A stretch of DNA of 63,449 bases from the NCBI GenBank assembly GCA_022843955.1, contig JALHMQ010000013.1, positions 70,176-133,624 of the forward strand. Direction: 5' to 3'. The notes under the pieces were generated by a model. It was given only the letters and a program-made list of their open reading frames with translations, was not told the DNA's origin and did not search any database. Of the stretch, positions 7,659 to 16,063 are shown piece by piece. The translations under genes and the position numbers were made by a program. How positions within the stretch are numbered: the stretch's first letter is position 1; the number at the start of each line of letters is the position of its first letter. The DNA comes from Burkholderiaceae bacterium. Its GTDB lineage: Bacteria > Pseudomonadota > Gammaproteobacteria > Burkholderiales > Burkholderiaceae_F.

Positions 7659-10136
7659 GTGAGCAGCCCGTTGCCACGCCGGCCGGGCCGATGGCCCTGG
7701 GCGGCCTGGCTGCTGTGGGCGCTGCTGTGCGCGCTGGCGCTGGGTGTGGTCGGCCGAACCACCATCAGCACCGACATCACCGCGTTCCTGCCCGGGCCAG
7801 CCACGCGCGCGCAGGCGGTGCTTGCCGAGCAGCTGCGTGACGGCGTGGCCGCGCGCCTGATGCTGATCGGCATCGATCTGGGTGCGCCGGCCCGTGACGG
7901 CAAAGCGGACGCGACCGCCGCCGCCAACGCCGATGCTGCCGCCGTCGCCCGGGCGGCGCAGCTGTCGCGCGCGCTTGCGGCCAACCTGCGGTCCGACCCG
8001 CAGTTCGCCTATGTGCAGAACGGCGAAGCCGCGGCGCTGGAGTCCGAACTGCAGGCGCTGCTCGCAGCGCGCTATCTCATCAGTCCGCAGGTCACGGCCG
8101 AGGCCTTCGGCGTCGAGGGCTTGCGCAGCGGCTTTGCGCGCCTGGAGTCGCTGCTGCGCTCGGCCGCGGCACCGTTGATCAACCGGGTTGCAGCGCGCGA
8201 TCCCACCGGCGAGCTGCTGGCGCTGCTGACGCAGTTGGGCGCTGCCGGCCAGGGGCCGCCGACCCGCGACGGCGTCTGGTTCACGCGCGACGGCCGCACG
8301 GCGCTGGTGCTGGCGCAGACGCGCGCCGCCGGGTTCGACATCGACGGCCAGGCCGCCGCGGTGCAGGCGGTCGAGGCGGCCTTCGCGCGCGCTGTTGGCG
8401 ACGTGGCGCCGGACGCGGCCGCGGCGACCGCCACGCTGTCGCTGCAGCTGGCCGGCCCCGGTGTGTTCGCGGTGCAGTCGCGCGCGGCGATCGAGCAGGA
8501 CGCGCATCGACTGTCGATCATCGCCAGCGTGCTGATCGCGCTGCTGCTGCTCGCCACGCTGCGCAGCCCGCGCTTCCTGCTGCTGGCGGCGCTGCCGGTC
8601 GGCAGCGGCGTGTTGGCCGGTCTGGCGGCGGTGGCTGCCGGCTTCGGCACGATCCACGGCATCACTCTCGGCTTCGGCGTGACGCTGATCGGCGAGGCGG
8701 TCGACTATGCGATCTACGTGCAGGTGCAGCGGCGCGCCGGCACCAGCGACGCGCGGCTGTGGCGTGCGCTGTGGCTGGCGGTGCTGACCTCGGCGGCCAG
8801 CTTCGTGGCGATGATGCTGTCCGGCTTCCAGGGGCTGATGCAGCTCGGCGTGTTCTCGCTGGTGGGCCTGGTGGCAGCGGCATTGGTGGCGCGCATCTTG
8901 TTGCCGGCGGCGCTGCCGCCGCTGCCCGCGGCCCGCCTGGCGGCGTTTGGCTGGCTGCAGACGCTGGCGCAGCAGGCGCCGCGGGTGCGGATGGCGGTGC
9001 TGGCGCTGGCGGCCGCGGCGGTCACCGTGCTCGCTGTCCGTGCGCCGACCATGTGGAACGACGAACTGGCCGCCATCTCGCCGCTCGCCCGGGCCAGCGG
9101 CGAACTGGACGGCCGGCTGCGCGGCGACCTGGGCCTGCCCGACCTGCGCTGGCTGGTCGCGGTCGACGCCGGCTCGCTCGATGCAGCGCTGACCGCAGCC
9201 GAAGCGCTGACGCCGCAGTTGCACGCGCTGCGTGAGTCCGGTGCCATTGCCGGCCATGACTCACCGGTAGACCTGCTGCCCAGCACGGCGGCGCAGCGCG
9301 TGCGCCAGCAGGCGCTGCCGGCGCCGGATGAACTGCGCACCCGGCTGCAGACGGCGCTGGCCGACAGCAACTTCATCGCCGCTGCGTTCGAGCCGTTCAT
9401 CGCCGATGTCGCCGCGGCGCGCAGTCGCGCACCGCTGACGCTCGCCGACTTCGCCGGTACCGGCCTCGGCCAGCGGCTGGCGAGCCAGGTCAGCGTGCGC
9501 GAGGGCGGCGCCAGTGTGCTGGTGACCTTGCGCGGTGTCCGCGATGCCACCGCGCTGCGCGCGGCCGTGGCGGCGGTGCCGGGCGCCATGCTGGTCGACC
9601 TGCGTGACGACGTGCAGGCGCTGATCGGCAGCTATCGCGAGCGCGCCATGCTGGCGGCCGCGGGCGGTCTGCTGCTGATCGTGGCCCTGCTGGCCTGGCA
9701 GGTGGGCGACCGGCGCGCGGTGATGCGCATCACGTTGGCGCTGGGGGTAGCGGTGGCGGTGACGGCGGCGATCCTGGTGCTCACGCAGGGCGCGCTGACG
9801 CTGTTTCACCTGGTTGCGCTGCTGCTGGTGGTCGGGGTGGGCACCAATTACGCCCTGTTCTTCGGCACGCTGGCGCGTGATGCCGAAGAAAGCGGCGCCA
9901 CCCGCGTCTCGGTGCTGCTGTGCGCGATGTCCACCATCACCGCGTTCGCCCTGCTGGCAACGTCGGTCACGCCGGTTTTGCATATGATTGGGCTGACCGT
10001 GGCCATTGGTGCGCTGGCGAGCTTCATCGCCAGCCTCGTGCTGGCCGCGCCACCCGCCGTGCCGCCTGCCTCCGCCTCCACCTTCGCGTCCGCCTCCCCG
10101 CCCGCCGCTTCGCGTCGGCATGAGCCACCCGCATGA
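7659..10136 (+). CDS. MMPL/RND-type exporter of the pigment cluster
   Basis: The 825-residue inner-membrane protein has the duplicated MMPL plan: TM1 at residues 11-30, a large periplasmic loop, a block of about five TM helices (residues 280-430), a second loop and a second TM block (residues 660-800). An example is TLRSPRFLLLAALPVGSGVL followed by GFGVTLIGEAVDYAIYVQVQ. Such exporters move lipid-linked aryl polyenes toward the periplasm, using the proton gradient. GTG at 7659 is the only suitable start. The 3' end lies inside a 13-bp tandem repeat that continues to the next gene. Confidence 0.88.
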   Translation: MSSPLPRRPGRWPWAAWLLWALLCALALGVVGRTTISTDITAFLPGPATRAQAVLAEQLRDGVAARLMLIGIDLGAPARDGKADATAAANADAAAVARAAQLSRALAANLRSDPQFAYVQNGEAAALESELQALLAARYLISPQVTAEAFGVEGLRSGFARLESLLRSAAAPLINRVAARDPTGELLALLTQLGAAGQGPPTRDGVWFTRDGRTALVLAQTRAAGFDIDGQAAAVQAVEAAFARAVGDVAPDAAAATATLSLQLAGPGVFAVQSRAAIEQDAHRLSIIASVLIALLLLATLRSPRFLLLAALPVGSGVLAGLAAVAAGFGTIHGITLGFGVTLIGEAVDYAIYVQVQRRAGTSDARLWRALWLAVLTSAASFVAMMLSGFQGLMQLGVFSLVGLVAAALVARILLPAALPPLPAARLAAFGWLQTLAQQAPRVRMAVLALAAAAVTVLAVRAPTMWNDELAAISPLARASGELDGRLRGDLGLPDLRWLVAVDAGSLDAALTAAEALTPQLHALRESGAIAGHDSPVDLLPSTAAQRVRQQALPAPDELRTRLQTALADSNFIAAAFEPFIADVAAARSRAPLTLADFAGTGLGQRLASQVSVREGGASVLVTLRGVRDATALRAAVAAVPGAMLVDLRDDVQALIGSYRERAMLAAAGGLLLIVALLAWQVGDRRAVMRITLALGVAVAVTAAILVLTQGALTLFHLVALLLVVGVGTNYALFFGTLARDAEESGATRVSVLLCAMSTITAFALLATSVTPVLHMIGLTVAIGALASFIASLVLAAPPAVPPASASTFASASPPAASRRHEPPA

Positions 10137-10184
10137 CCCGCTCGTATGACCCGCCCGCATGACCCGCCCGCGTGACCCATGACC
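10120..10184 (+). repeat. Five-unit 13-bp tandem repeat spanning exporter stop and ketosynthase start
   Basis: Consecutive 13-bp units begin at 10120, 10133, 10146, 10159 and 10172. Units 3 and 4 are identical (ATGACCCGCCCGC), unit 2 differs at two bases, and units 1 and 5 are more diverged. The first four units start with ATGA and the last with GTGA. The exporter stop is in unit 2 and the ketosynthase ATG is in unit 5. Confidence 0.85.
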
Positions 10185-11441
10185 ACGCACGATGATCGCG
10201 CGCCGATCCTCATCGGCAGCCACACTCTGACCAGTGCCGTCGGTCGCGGCACCGCGACGCTGTTGGATGCGCTGCGGTCGCGTCGCAGCGGCTTGAAGCC
10301 GTGCGACTTCCGTCCGCACCCGGCCGCGGCGCACTTGTCGACCTGGATCGGCGAGGTGGCGGGGTTGGATGACATCGTGCTGCCGCCCGGCACGGAACGC
10401 TTCGATTGCCGCAACAACCGCCTCGCCTGGCTCGGCCTGCAGCAGGACGGCTTCCTCGCGGCGGCGCGCGCCGCCGTGGCGCGCCACGGGACCGCGCGCG
10501 TGGCGGTGATTCTCGGTACCAGCACCGCCGGCCTGTTGCAGGCCGAGCAGGCGTACCGCCAGCGCGATGCCGACGGCCGCCTGCCGGTCGACTTCGACTA
10601 CGCGGCGACGCTGAACAACTTCTCGCTGCCGGCGTTCGTCGCGCAGGTGACCGGCGCGGCGGGGCCGGCGTATGCGATCTCCACCGCGTGTTCGTCCAGC
10701 GCCAAGGTGTTCCCGGCGGCGGCGCGACTGATCCATGCCGGCCTGGTGGACGCGGCGATCGTCGGTGGCGTCGACTCGCTGTGCGAGATCACCCTCAACG
10801 GCTTCGGGTCGCTGGAGTTGCTGTCGCCCGACCCCTGCCGGCCGTACGACCTGCATCGCAGCGGCATCTCGATCGGTGAAGGCGCGGGCTTTGCGCTGCT
10901 GGAGCGCGGCAGAGCATTCGCCCACGACGCGGACGACGACGATGCGCTGGTGCTGCTGGGTGCCGGCGAGTCGAGCGACGGCCACCACATGTCGACCCCG
11001 CACCCGGAAGGCAAGGGGGCGGAGCTGGCAATGCGCGGCGCGCTGGCCGCCGCCGGGCTGGCGCCGATGCAGGTGGGCTACATCAACCTGCACGGCACCG
11101 CCACGCGCAGCAACGATCCATCCGAAGGTCGCGCGGTGCACGCGGTGTTCGGCCGCGCAGTGCCCAGCAGTTCGACCAAGGCTTGGTTCGGCCACCTGTT
11201 GGGCGCGGCCGGCATCGCCGAGTCGGTGGTGACGTTCCTGGCGCTGCAGCACGGCTTGCTGCCTGGCACCCTCAACACCACCGAGGTGGATCCGGCCTGT
11301 CCCAATCAGGTGCTGCTCGACAATCTGCAGCAGCGCTGCGAGATTGCGCTGACCAACTCGTTCGGCTTCGGCGGCAGCAACTGCTCGCTGGTGTTCGGCA
11401 CCGGCCGCGCCGCGGCCGGGCGTGCCCGGGCTGGCGAATGA
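10179..11441 (+). CDS. Beta-ketoacyl-ACP synthase (condensing subunit)
   Basis: The 420-residue KAS I/II-type condensing enzyme has an intact Cys-His-His triad: Cys-171 in STACSSSAK, His-305 in NLHGTATRSND and His-339 in WFGHLLGAAG. It would elongate the aryl starter with malonyl-ACP. The next gene, overlapping by four bases (ATGA), is its truncated KS-like partner, so the pair most likely forms a KS/chain-length-factor heterodimer as in type II aryl-polyene synthases. The ATG lies in the last unit of the 13-bp repeat. Confidence 0.93.
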   Translation: MTTHDDRAPILIGSHTLTSAVGRGTATLLDALRSRRSGLKPCDFRPHPAAAHLSTWIGEVAGLDDIVLPPGTERFDCRNNRLAWLGLQQDGFLAAARAAVARHGTARVAVILGTSTAGLLQAEQAYRQRDADGRLPVDFDYAATLNNFSLPAFVAQVTGAAGPAYAISTACSSSAKVFPAAARLIHAGLVDAAIVGGVDSLCEITLNGFGSLELLSPDPCRPYDLHRSGISIGEGAGFALLERGRAFAHDADDDDALVLLGAGESSDGHHMSTPHPEGKGAELAMRGALAAAGLAPMQVGYINLHGTATRSNDPSEGRAVHAVFGRAVPSSSTKAWFGHLLGAAGIAESVVTFLALQHGLLPGTLNTTEVDPACPNQVLLDNLQQRCEIALTNSFGFGGSNCSLVFGTGRAAAGRARAGE

Positions 11442-12265
11442 GGCCGACGATGCAGGTCTACGTCAACGGCGTCGGCGTGTTCGGTCCCGGCCTGCCCGAC
11501 TGGGCGCGCGCACGCCCGGTGTTGGCCGGTCGCCAGGCCTACGATCCGGTGTCGAGCGCGCCCCCTGCCGCCGAACTGCTGCCGGCCACCGAGCGGCGGC
11601 GCGCCACGACCTCGACCCGGGTGGCGCTGGCCGTCGCGCAACAGGCGCTGGCCGGCGTGGAACTGGACGCGCGCGGTCTGCCCACCGTTTTTGCGACCAG
11701 CTCCGGCAACCCCGACATCCTGCACGACCTGTGCGCGATGCTGGCCTCGGGCGATACGCAGATCTCGCCCACCAAGTTCCACAACTCGGTGCACAACGCG
11801 GCGGCCGGCTACTTCAGCATCGCCCTTGGCAGCCAGGCCGGCTCGACCAGCATCTGCGCCCATGACGCGACTGCGGCGGCCGGGTTGCTCGAGGCGGTCA
11901 CGCAGGTTTTCGCCAGCAACGGCGCGCTGCTGCTCGTCTCCTACGACATGCCGTATCCATTTCCGCTGTCCGAGCGGCGGCCGCTTACCAGCGCCTGGGG
12001 GGCGAGCCTGCTGCTGAGCGCTGCGCCACTGCACCCGCAGGCGGTGCGACTCGAGATCACTCTGCCTGGCGCGGCGAGCGGTGCGCTGGAATCGACGATG
12101 GACGACGCGCAACTCGAAGCGGCGCGCGCGCACAACCCGACCGCGCGCTTGCTGCCGCTGCTGCAGGCGCTGGCCTTGGGCGGCCGGCGCGAGGTGTGCC
12201 TGCCTTTCAGCGCCGGCCTGCTGCAGGTCACGCTGCACAACGTGTCGATGCGTGCTGCGGCCTGA
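11438..12265 (+). CDS. Chain-length-factor-like beta-ketoacyl synthase partner
   Basis: The 275-residue protein matches the short Ketoacyl-synt_2 family of aryl-polyene clusters. FHNSVHNAAAGYFSIALG and STSICAHDATAAAGLLEA occupy the region where a KS has its nucleophile. The C-terminal half of a KS with the two catalytic histidines is missing, so it should be catalytically silent and act as chain-length factor or scaffold for the preceding ketosynthase. The start ATG overlaps the ketosynthase stop (ATGA); a second ATG at 11450 would lose only four residues. Confidence 0.87.
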   Translation: MRPTMQVYVNGVGVFGPGLPDWARARPVLAGRQAYDPVSSAPPAAELLPATERRRATTSTRVALAVAQQALAGVELDARGLPTVFATSSGNPDILHDLCAMLASGDTQISPTKFHNSVHNAAAGYFSIALGSQAGSTSICAHDATAAAGLLEAVTQVFASNGALLLVSYDMPYPFPLSERRPLTSAWGASLLLSAAPLHPQAVRLEITLPGAASGALESTMDDAQLEAARAHNPTARLLPLLQALALGGRREVCLPFSAGLLQVTLHNVSMRAAA

Positions 12266-12274
12266 AGGGAAGCG

Positions 12275-12706
12275 GTGGACGCCGGCGCGATCGACATCGA
12301 TGCCCTCACCCCGCATGCCGGGGCGATGCGGCTGATCGGTCGCGTCATCAGCCACGACGACACGCGCATCGTGTGCGAGGCCGACTCGCATCGCGCGACC
12401 GATCACCCGCTGCGGCGCGCGGGCGGCCTGCCGATCATCTGCGCGCTGGAGTACGGCGCACAGGCAATGGCGATCCACGGTGCGCTGCTGGCGCAAATGG
12501 GTGCGAAGCCGCGCGTCGGCTACCTCGTGGCCGCGCACGAACTGCACTGGCAGGGCAGCACGCTCGACGCGTGCGCCAGCCCACTCACCATCGAAGCGAC
12601 GCGCCTGTTCGGCTCCGCCAATCAGGTGGCCTACGAATTCTCGGTGAGCGCTGCCGGAACCGCCGTAATGCGCGGCCGCGCCAGCGTGGTGTTGTCCGGC
12701 GAGTAA
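12275..12706 (+). CDS. Second hotdog dehydratase (ApeP/ApeI-like)
   Basis: The 143-residue hotdog-fold protein begins with the family pattern 'LTPHAGAMRLIGRVISHDD' and has GGLPIICALEYGAQAMAIHGAL, the helix region of the 3-hydroxydecanoyl-dehydratase-like subgroup found in aryl-polyene clusters. Known aryl-polyene systems use two dehydratases, thought to act as a complex. This one pairs with the small FabZ-like protein at 6757. GTG at 12275 is preceded by AAGGGA at a good spacing, supporting the start. Confidence 0.87.
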   Translation: MDAGAIDIDALTPHAGAMRLIGRVISHDDTRIVCEADSHRATDHPLRRAGGLPIICALEYGAQAMAIHGALLAQMGAKPRVGYLVAAHELHWQGSTLDACASPLTIEATRLFGSANQVAYEFSVSAAGTAVMRGRASVVLSGE

Positions 12707-12880
12707 CGTGGCCCGATCTGGCGCAGTAACCCGCCGGTAACGGTGCCGATCTCACGATGCGTTGTCGATCGCCCAGCCGGCCTCGTCCTACACTCCCGGC
12801 GCTTGGTTGCCGGTTGCGACCATGTCGCCACACTGGGTGCATTTGGCGCACCCGATCTTTCTTGTCCGGAGGAAAAGCAT

Positions 12881-13399
12881 ATGAAGAAAAATAGTCCGAG
12901 CCGTCTGTTCGCCGCCGCATCGATGTCTGCGTTGTTGCTCGCTGGCTGTGGCTCCTTGCCCACAAGCGGCGGTTCCAGCACTGCGCCGGCTCCCGCCGCT
13001 GCGCCGTCCGGTCCGAAGATCGGCCCTGGCATGAACGCCGCCGGTGAAGTGGTGGATTCGACCAAGATCGAAGCCGGCTATGGCCAGAAGGTCAAGGGCA
13101 TGGGCGACTGGGAAGGCGAGATCACCGGCAAGGCCAAGCCCGGTGCGCCGTTCTCCAAACTGCAGATCGGCATGTCGATGAAGCAGGTCACCGATCTGGT
13201 CGGCCAGCCGACCGACAGCGGCGCGTACATGACGGGCAAGGCGTGGATTCCGTTCTACTTCGGCTCAGACCGTCATCGTTTCGAGATGGTCTACAAAGGC
13301 CAGGGCAGGTTGATTTTCGCCGGTGGCTCGCTGGGCAACTTCACCGGCGGCAACTTGATCTGGGTCATTCATAACAGCAACGAGGGTGGCTACCGCTGA
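12881..13399 (+). CDS. SmpA/OmlA-like outer-membrane lipoprotein
   Basis: The 172-residue lipoprotein has a lipobox LLLAGC and is followed by an Ala/Pro/Ser-rich linker. Its C-terminal half contains LQIGMSMKQVTDLVGQPT, the helix-turn typical of BamE/SmpA/OmlA-like folds. A strong ribosome-binding site, GGAGG at 12868-12872, fixes the ATG. The 175-bp spacer upstream contains a -10-like TACACT and stop-start coupling is absent, so the gene may have its own promoter inside the cluster. It may help outer-membrane placement of the pigment, or may simply be a resident lipoprotein gene. Confidence 0.78.
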   Translation: MKKNSPSRLFAAASMSALLLAGCGSLPTSGGSSTAPAPAAAPSGPKIGPGMNAAGEVVDSTKIEAGYGQKVKGMGDWEGEITGKAKPGAPFSKLQIGMSMKQVTDLVGQPTDSGAYMTGKAWIPFYFGSDRHRFEMVYKGQGRLIFAGGSLGNFTGGNLIWVIHNSNEGGYR

Positions 13400-13512
13400 G
13401 TGACCGCACGGGCCAGCCGCTCGCGTGGCTGGCCCACGCATCGGCGGTCCAGGATCCGGCGTTCGCGGCGGCGGCCGCAGCGCGCTTCACCGTCTCCGAG
13501 CGCAACAGGCTG

Positions 13513-14055
13513 ATGCGCATCGCGCGCAGCGAGCGGCGGTTGCAGTTCGTCTTTGGTCACTGGCTCGCGCGCGGCCTGCTTTCGCATTGGTGCGACCGCC
13601 CGGTCGAAGACGTGGTGATCGAGGTGGCCGCGGACGGGCGGCCGCAGCCCACCGGGTGCGGCGAACTGGCTCTCAGTTTGGCGCACAGTGGTGCATGGGT
13701 GGTCGCACTGGTGGCGCCGGCGGCGCAAGGCACGTGCATCGGTGTCGATGTCGAAGCCGACTTCCGCGCAATCAGCGCCGGCTGGCCCGCGCGCCGGCGC
13801 CGGGCGCAGCCGCGCGATGACGCCGTGACGGCTGCCTGGGTGCTCGGCGAAGCGCAAGCCAAGGCCGGGCCACGTCGGCTGGCGCCCTCGTGGCAGGCGC
13901 GGTGGGAAGTCGAGGAGCCTGATGTAGGACAGGCGCTGCTGCATCTGGCCGCCGCCAACGTCGAGTTTTCGCCACGTGTTTGCCTCGTCAAGGTCGGGGA
14001 CGGTTCTTACAATCCCCGACCAATCGACCTGCATTGGAAACAGGCGCTCACGTAG
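13513..14055 (+). CDS. 4'-phosphopantetheinyl transferase (Sfp/AcpT type)
   Basis: The protein carries the PPTase signatures SLAHSGAWVVALVAP, then IGVDVE (Mg2+-binding Asp and Glu) and WVLGEAQAKA, matching W-x-x-K-E-A-x-x-K with Gly in place of the first Lys. It would convert the apo-ACP of the cluster to holo form, making the cluster self-sufficient. The family-like sequence starts upstream of the ATG: the open frame from 13396 encodes DRTGQPLAWLAHASAVQDP and ARFTVSERNRL, but the only initiators there are CTG codons, including one that overlaps the lipoprotein stop at 13396-13399. The real start may therefore be CTG at 13396; I annotate the first standard start. Confidence 0.82.
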   Translation: MRIARSERRLQFVFGHWLARGLLSHWCDRPVEDVVIEVAADGRPQPTGCGELALSLAHSGAWVVALVAPAAQGTCIGVDVEADFRAISAGWPARRRRAQPRDDAVTAAWVLGEAQAKAGPRRLAPSWQARWEVEEPDVGQALLHLAAANVEFSPRVCLVKVGDGSYNPRPIDLHWKQALT

Positions 14056-14066
14056 GGGAGGCGGTC

Positions 14067-14906
14067 ATGGCAGTGGTGCTTCGGGGCGAGGAGCACGGTG
14101 GCGCAGCCGCGCCATCCAGGGTGCAGGCCATGGCGGGCCGGATCGGGCGCGTCCTGCGTTCGCTCGGTCATGTCGTGCTGTTCATCGGCTTCGGGCTGCT
14201 CGCCTTGTTCTACTGGTGCTGGGTGGTGCCGTCGACCAGGCTGCGCTTTCATGATCCCGCCCGGCGCACCCACGCGGCGCGCGCCTGGGCCCGGCGGCTG
14301 GTGCGCCTGACCACCGATGCAGCGCAGGCGCTGCGCCTGATCGACGTCGAGGTTTCGGGACTCGATGAGCTTGCCCCCGGGTCACTCATCGTTGCCAACC
14401 ACCCGACCCTGATCGACGCCTTCTTTTTCCTGGGCCGTGTGCCCGGCGCGGTGCCGATCGCCAAGCGGGCGTTGCTGGGCAACCCCTGCGTGGCGCCCGC
14501 GATCCGCCTGGCGAATTACGTCATCAACGACAGCGGTCGCCAGATGGTCGAGGACTGCGTGACCCGCCTGCGTGCAGGCGAGACACTGCTGCTGTTTCCT
14601 GAGGGCACGCGCACCACGCCCGGCCAGCCGCTCTTGCTGCGGCGCGGTGCCGCGCAGGTCGCGCTGCGGGCGCAGCGGCCGCTGGTGCCCGTTACTATCC
14701 GGCTGTCGGATGCGCTGCTCGGCAAGGGTGGCAAGTGGTACCTCGCACCCGTGGAGCGGCCCCGCTTCACGCTGGTCGTGCACCCGGCGATCGACGTCGG
14801 TCGATATCTCGCCACGGGCGCCCGGCCGACCGCCGCCGCCCGCGAACTGACCGACGACCTGCAGCAGTTTTTCACCCGGGAGCTCGCTCGACGTGGAGCC
14901 GCTTGA
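14067..14906 (+). CDS. 1-acyl-glycerol-3-phosphate-like acyltransferase (LPLAT)
   Basis: The 279-residue PlsC-like acyltransferase has an N-terminal membrane segment (LGHVVLFIGFGLLALFYWCW), the catalytic H-x4-D box NHPTLID (His-112, Asp-117) and the substrate motif FPEGTR. In aryl-polyene clusters such enzymes attach the polyene or a fatty acid to a lipid backbone at the inner membrane. GGGGAGG just upstream of ATG 14067 supports the start, and the 3' end overlaps the ACP gene by 14 bp. Confidence 0.88.
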   Translation: MAVVLRGEEHGGAAAPSRVQAMAGRIGRVLRSLGHVVLFIGFGLLALFYWCWVVPSTRLRFHDPARRTHAARAWARRLVRLTTDAAQALRLIDVEVSGLDELAPGSLIVANHPTLIDAFFFLGRVPGAVPIAKRALLGNPCVAPAIRLANYVINDSGRQMVEDCVTRLRAGETLLLFPEGTRTTPGQPLLLRRGAAQVALRAQRPLVPVTIRLSDALLGKGGKWYLAPVERPRFTLVVHPAIDVGRYLATGARPTAAARELTDDLQQFFTRELARRGAA

Positions 14907-15168
14907 AAAAGAGATCGCCGAACTGATCGTCCAGTGCACCGGACTCGAGGACGTGCGCGCCGAAGACATCGATCCGGCTGCGCCGCTGTTCGTCGAAGGG
15001 CTCGGACTCGACTCGATCGATGCGCTGGAGATCGGCGTCGCCCTGAACAAGAAGTACGCCGTCAAGCTGACCGCCGACAGCGAGGAGAACCGCAAGCACT
15101 TTGCCAGCGTGCGCGCGCTCGCCGCCTTTGTCGCCAGCCAGCGCAGCACCGGACTGGCGGCGGCCTGA
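14893..15168 (+). CDS. Acyl carrier protein of the pigment synthase
   Basis: The 91-residue four-helix carrier has the phosphopantetheine site Ser-41 in GLGLDSIDALE. It starts at GTG 14893, overlapping the acyltransferase gene. It should carry the aryl starter and growing polyene, be loaded by the AMP-ligase at 5330 and be activated by the PPTase at 13513. It is the only ACP found in the cluster, whereas well-studied aryl-polyene systems have two. Confidence 0.93.
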   Translation: MEPLEKEIAELIVQCTGLEDVRAEDIDPAAPLFVEGLGLDSIDALEIGVALNKKYAVKLTADSEENRKHFASVRALAAFVASQRSTGLAAA

Positions 15169-15286
15169 TCCGTCTGCCGGTTGGCCTCGCGTTCCGCGGG
15201 CGCGCGGGCTTTGCGACACAATCTGCCCTCTCTTCGCCTCAGATGGCGGTCCGCGCGCCGGACCGGCGCCGTTCCCGCTGCTCCCC

Positions 15287-16063
15287 GTGTCTTCCGCCGC
15301 CGCGCCTTCGGGCTCCTTTCGTCCCTGCGTGATCGTGCCGGTCTACGGTCATGAGGGCACGCTGACGCGCCTGGTGGCCGCGCTCGTGCCGCTGAACCTG
15401 ACCTGCTGGCTGGTCGATGACGGCAACCCCGCACCGGTGGCCGAAAAAATGGCGCACCTGGCGGCCACCCACGCCGACTGGCTCCATTGCCTGCGCCTGC
15501 CGCGCAACCAGGGCAAGGGCGCGGCGGTGGCTGCGGGCTGGCATGCGGCTGCGGCTGCGGGCTTCACGCACGCCGTGCAGATCGATGCCGACCTGCAGCA
15601 CGACCCCGCGCAGGTACCGCGCTTCGTCGATGCGGCCCGCGCCCATCCGCAGGCGGTGATCAACGGCGTGCCGCAGTACGACGCCAGCGTGCCGGCGGTG
15701 CGCCTGCATGGCCGCCGCATCACGACCGTACTGGTGTGGCTGCACACGCTGTCGCGCCAGATTGCCGACGCGATGTGCGGCTTTCGCGTGTATCCGCTGG
15801 CGGCGGTGGTCGCACTCGATCGTCGCACGCCGGTCGGCCGCCGCATGGAGTTCGATGCCGACGTCATCGTGCGCCTGTTCTGGGCCGGCACGGCGGTGGT
15901 GAACCTGCCCACGCCGGTCACCTACCCCGCCGACGGCGTCTCCAATTACCGAATGGTGCGCGACAACCTGCGCATGGCCGCGCTGCACCTGCGCCTGCTG
16001 GGCGGCATGCTGCTGCGGCTGCCGGTGCTGCTGCCGCGCCGGTTGACGGGGCGCGCGCCATGA
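15287..16063 (+). CDS. Glycosyltransferase family 2 protein
   Basis: The 258-residue GT-A enzyme starts with CVIVPVYGHEGTL, has the nucleotide-binding DDGNP, the DAD metal-binding triad in QIDADLQHDP and the acceptor-side GFRVYP/RMEFDADVIVRL region. It resembles the dolichyl-phosphate-mannose-synthase-like GT2 members present in aryl-polyene clusters and probably glycosylates the lipid or polyene head. GTG at 15287 is the first good start after the ACP; an earlier in-frame standard start in the unrelated upstream sequence is unconvincing. The stop overlaps an ATG that opens into the 60-bp repeat. Confidence 0.87.
   Translation: MSSAAAPSGSFRPCVIVPVYGHEGTLTRLVAALVPLNLTCWLVDDGNPAPVAEKMAHLAATHADWLHCLRLPRNQGKGAAVAAGWHAAAAAGFTHAVQIDADLQHDPAQVPRFVDAARAHPQAVINGVPQYDASVPAVRLHGRRITTVLVWLHTLSRQIADAMCGFRVYPLAAVVALDRRTPVGRRMEFDADVIVRLFWAGTAVVNLPTPVTYPADGVSNYRMVRDNLRMAALHLRLLGGMLLRLPVLLPRRLTGRAP

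Noticed and set aside
9261-11252. A 663-codon antisense frame across exporter and ketosynthase genes
   Set aside because: It spans two real genes and the 13-bp repeat and has the composition of a shadow frame.
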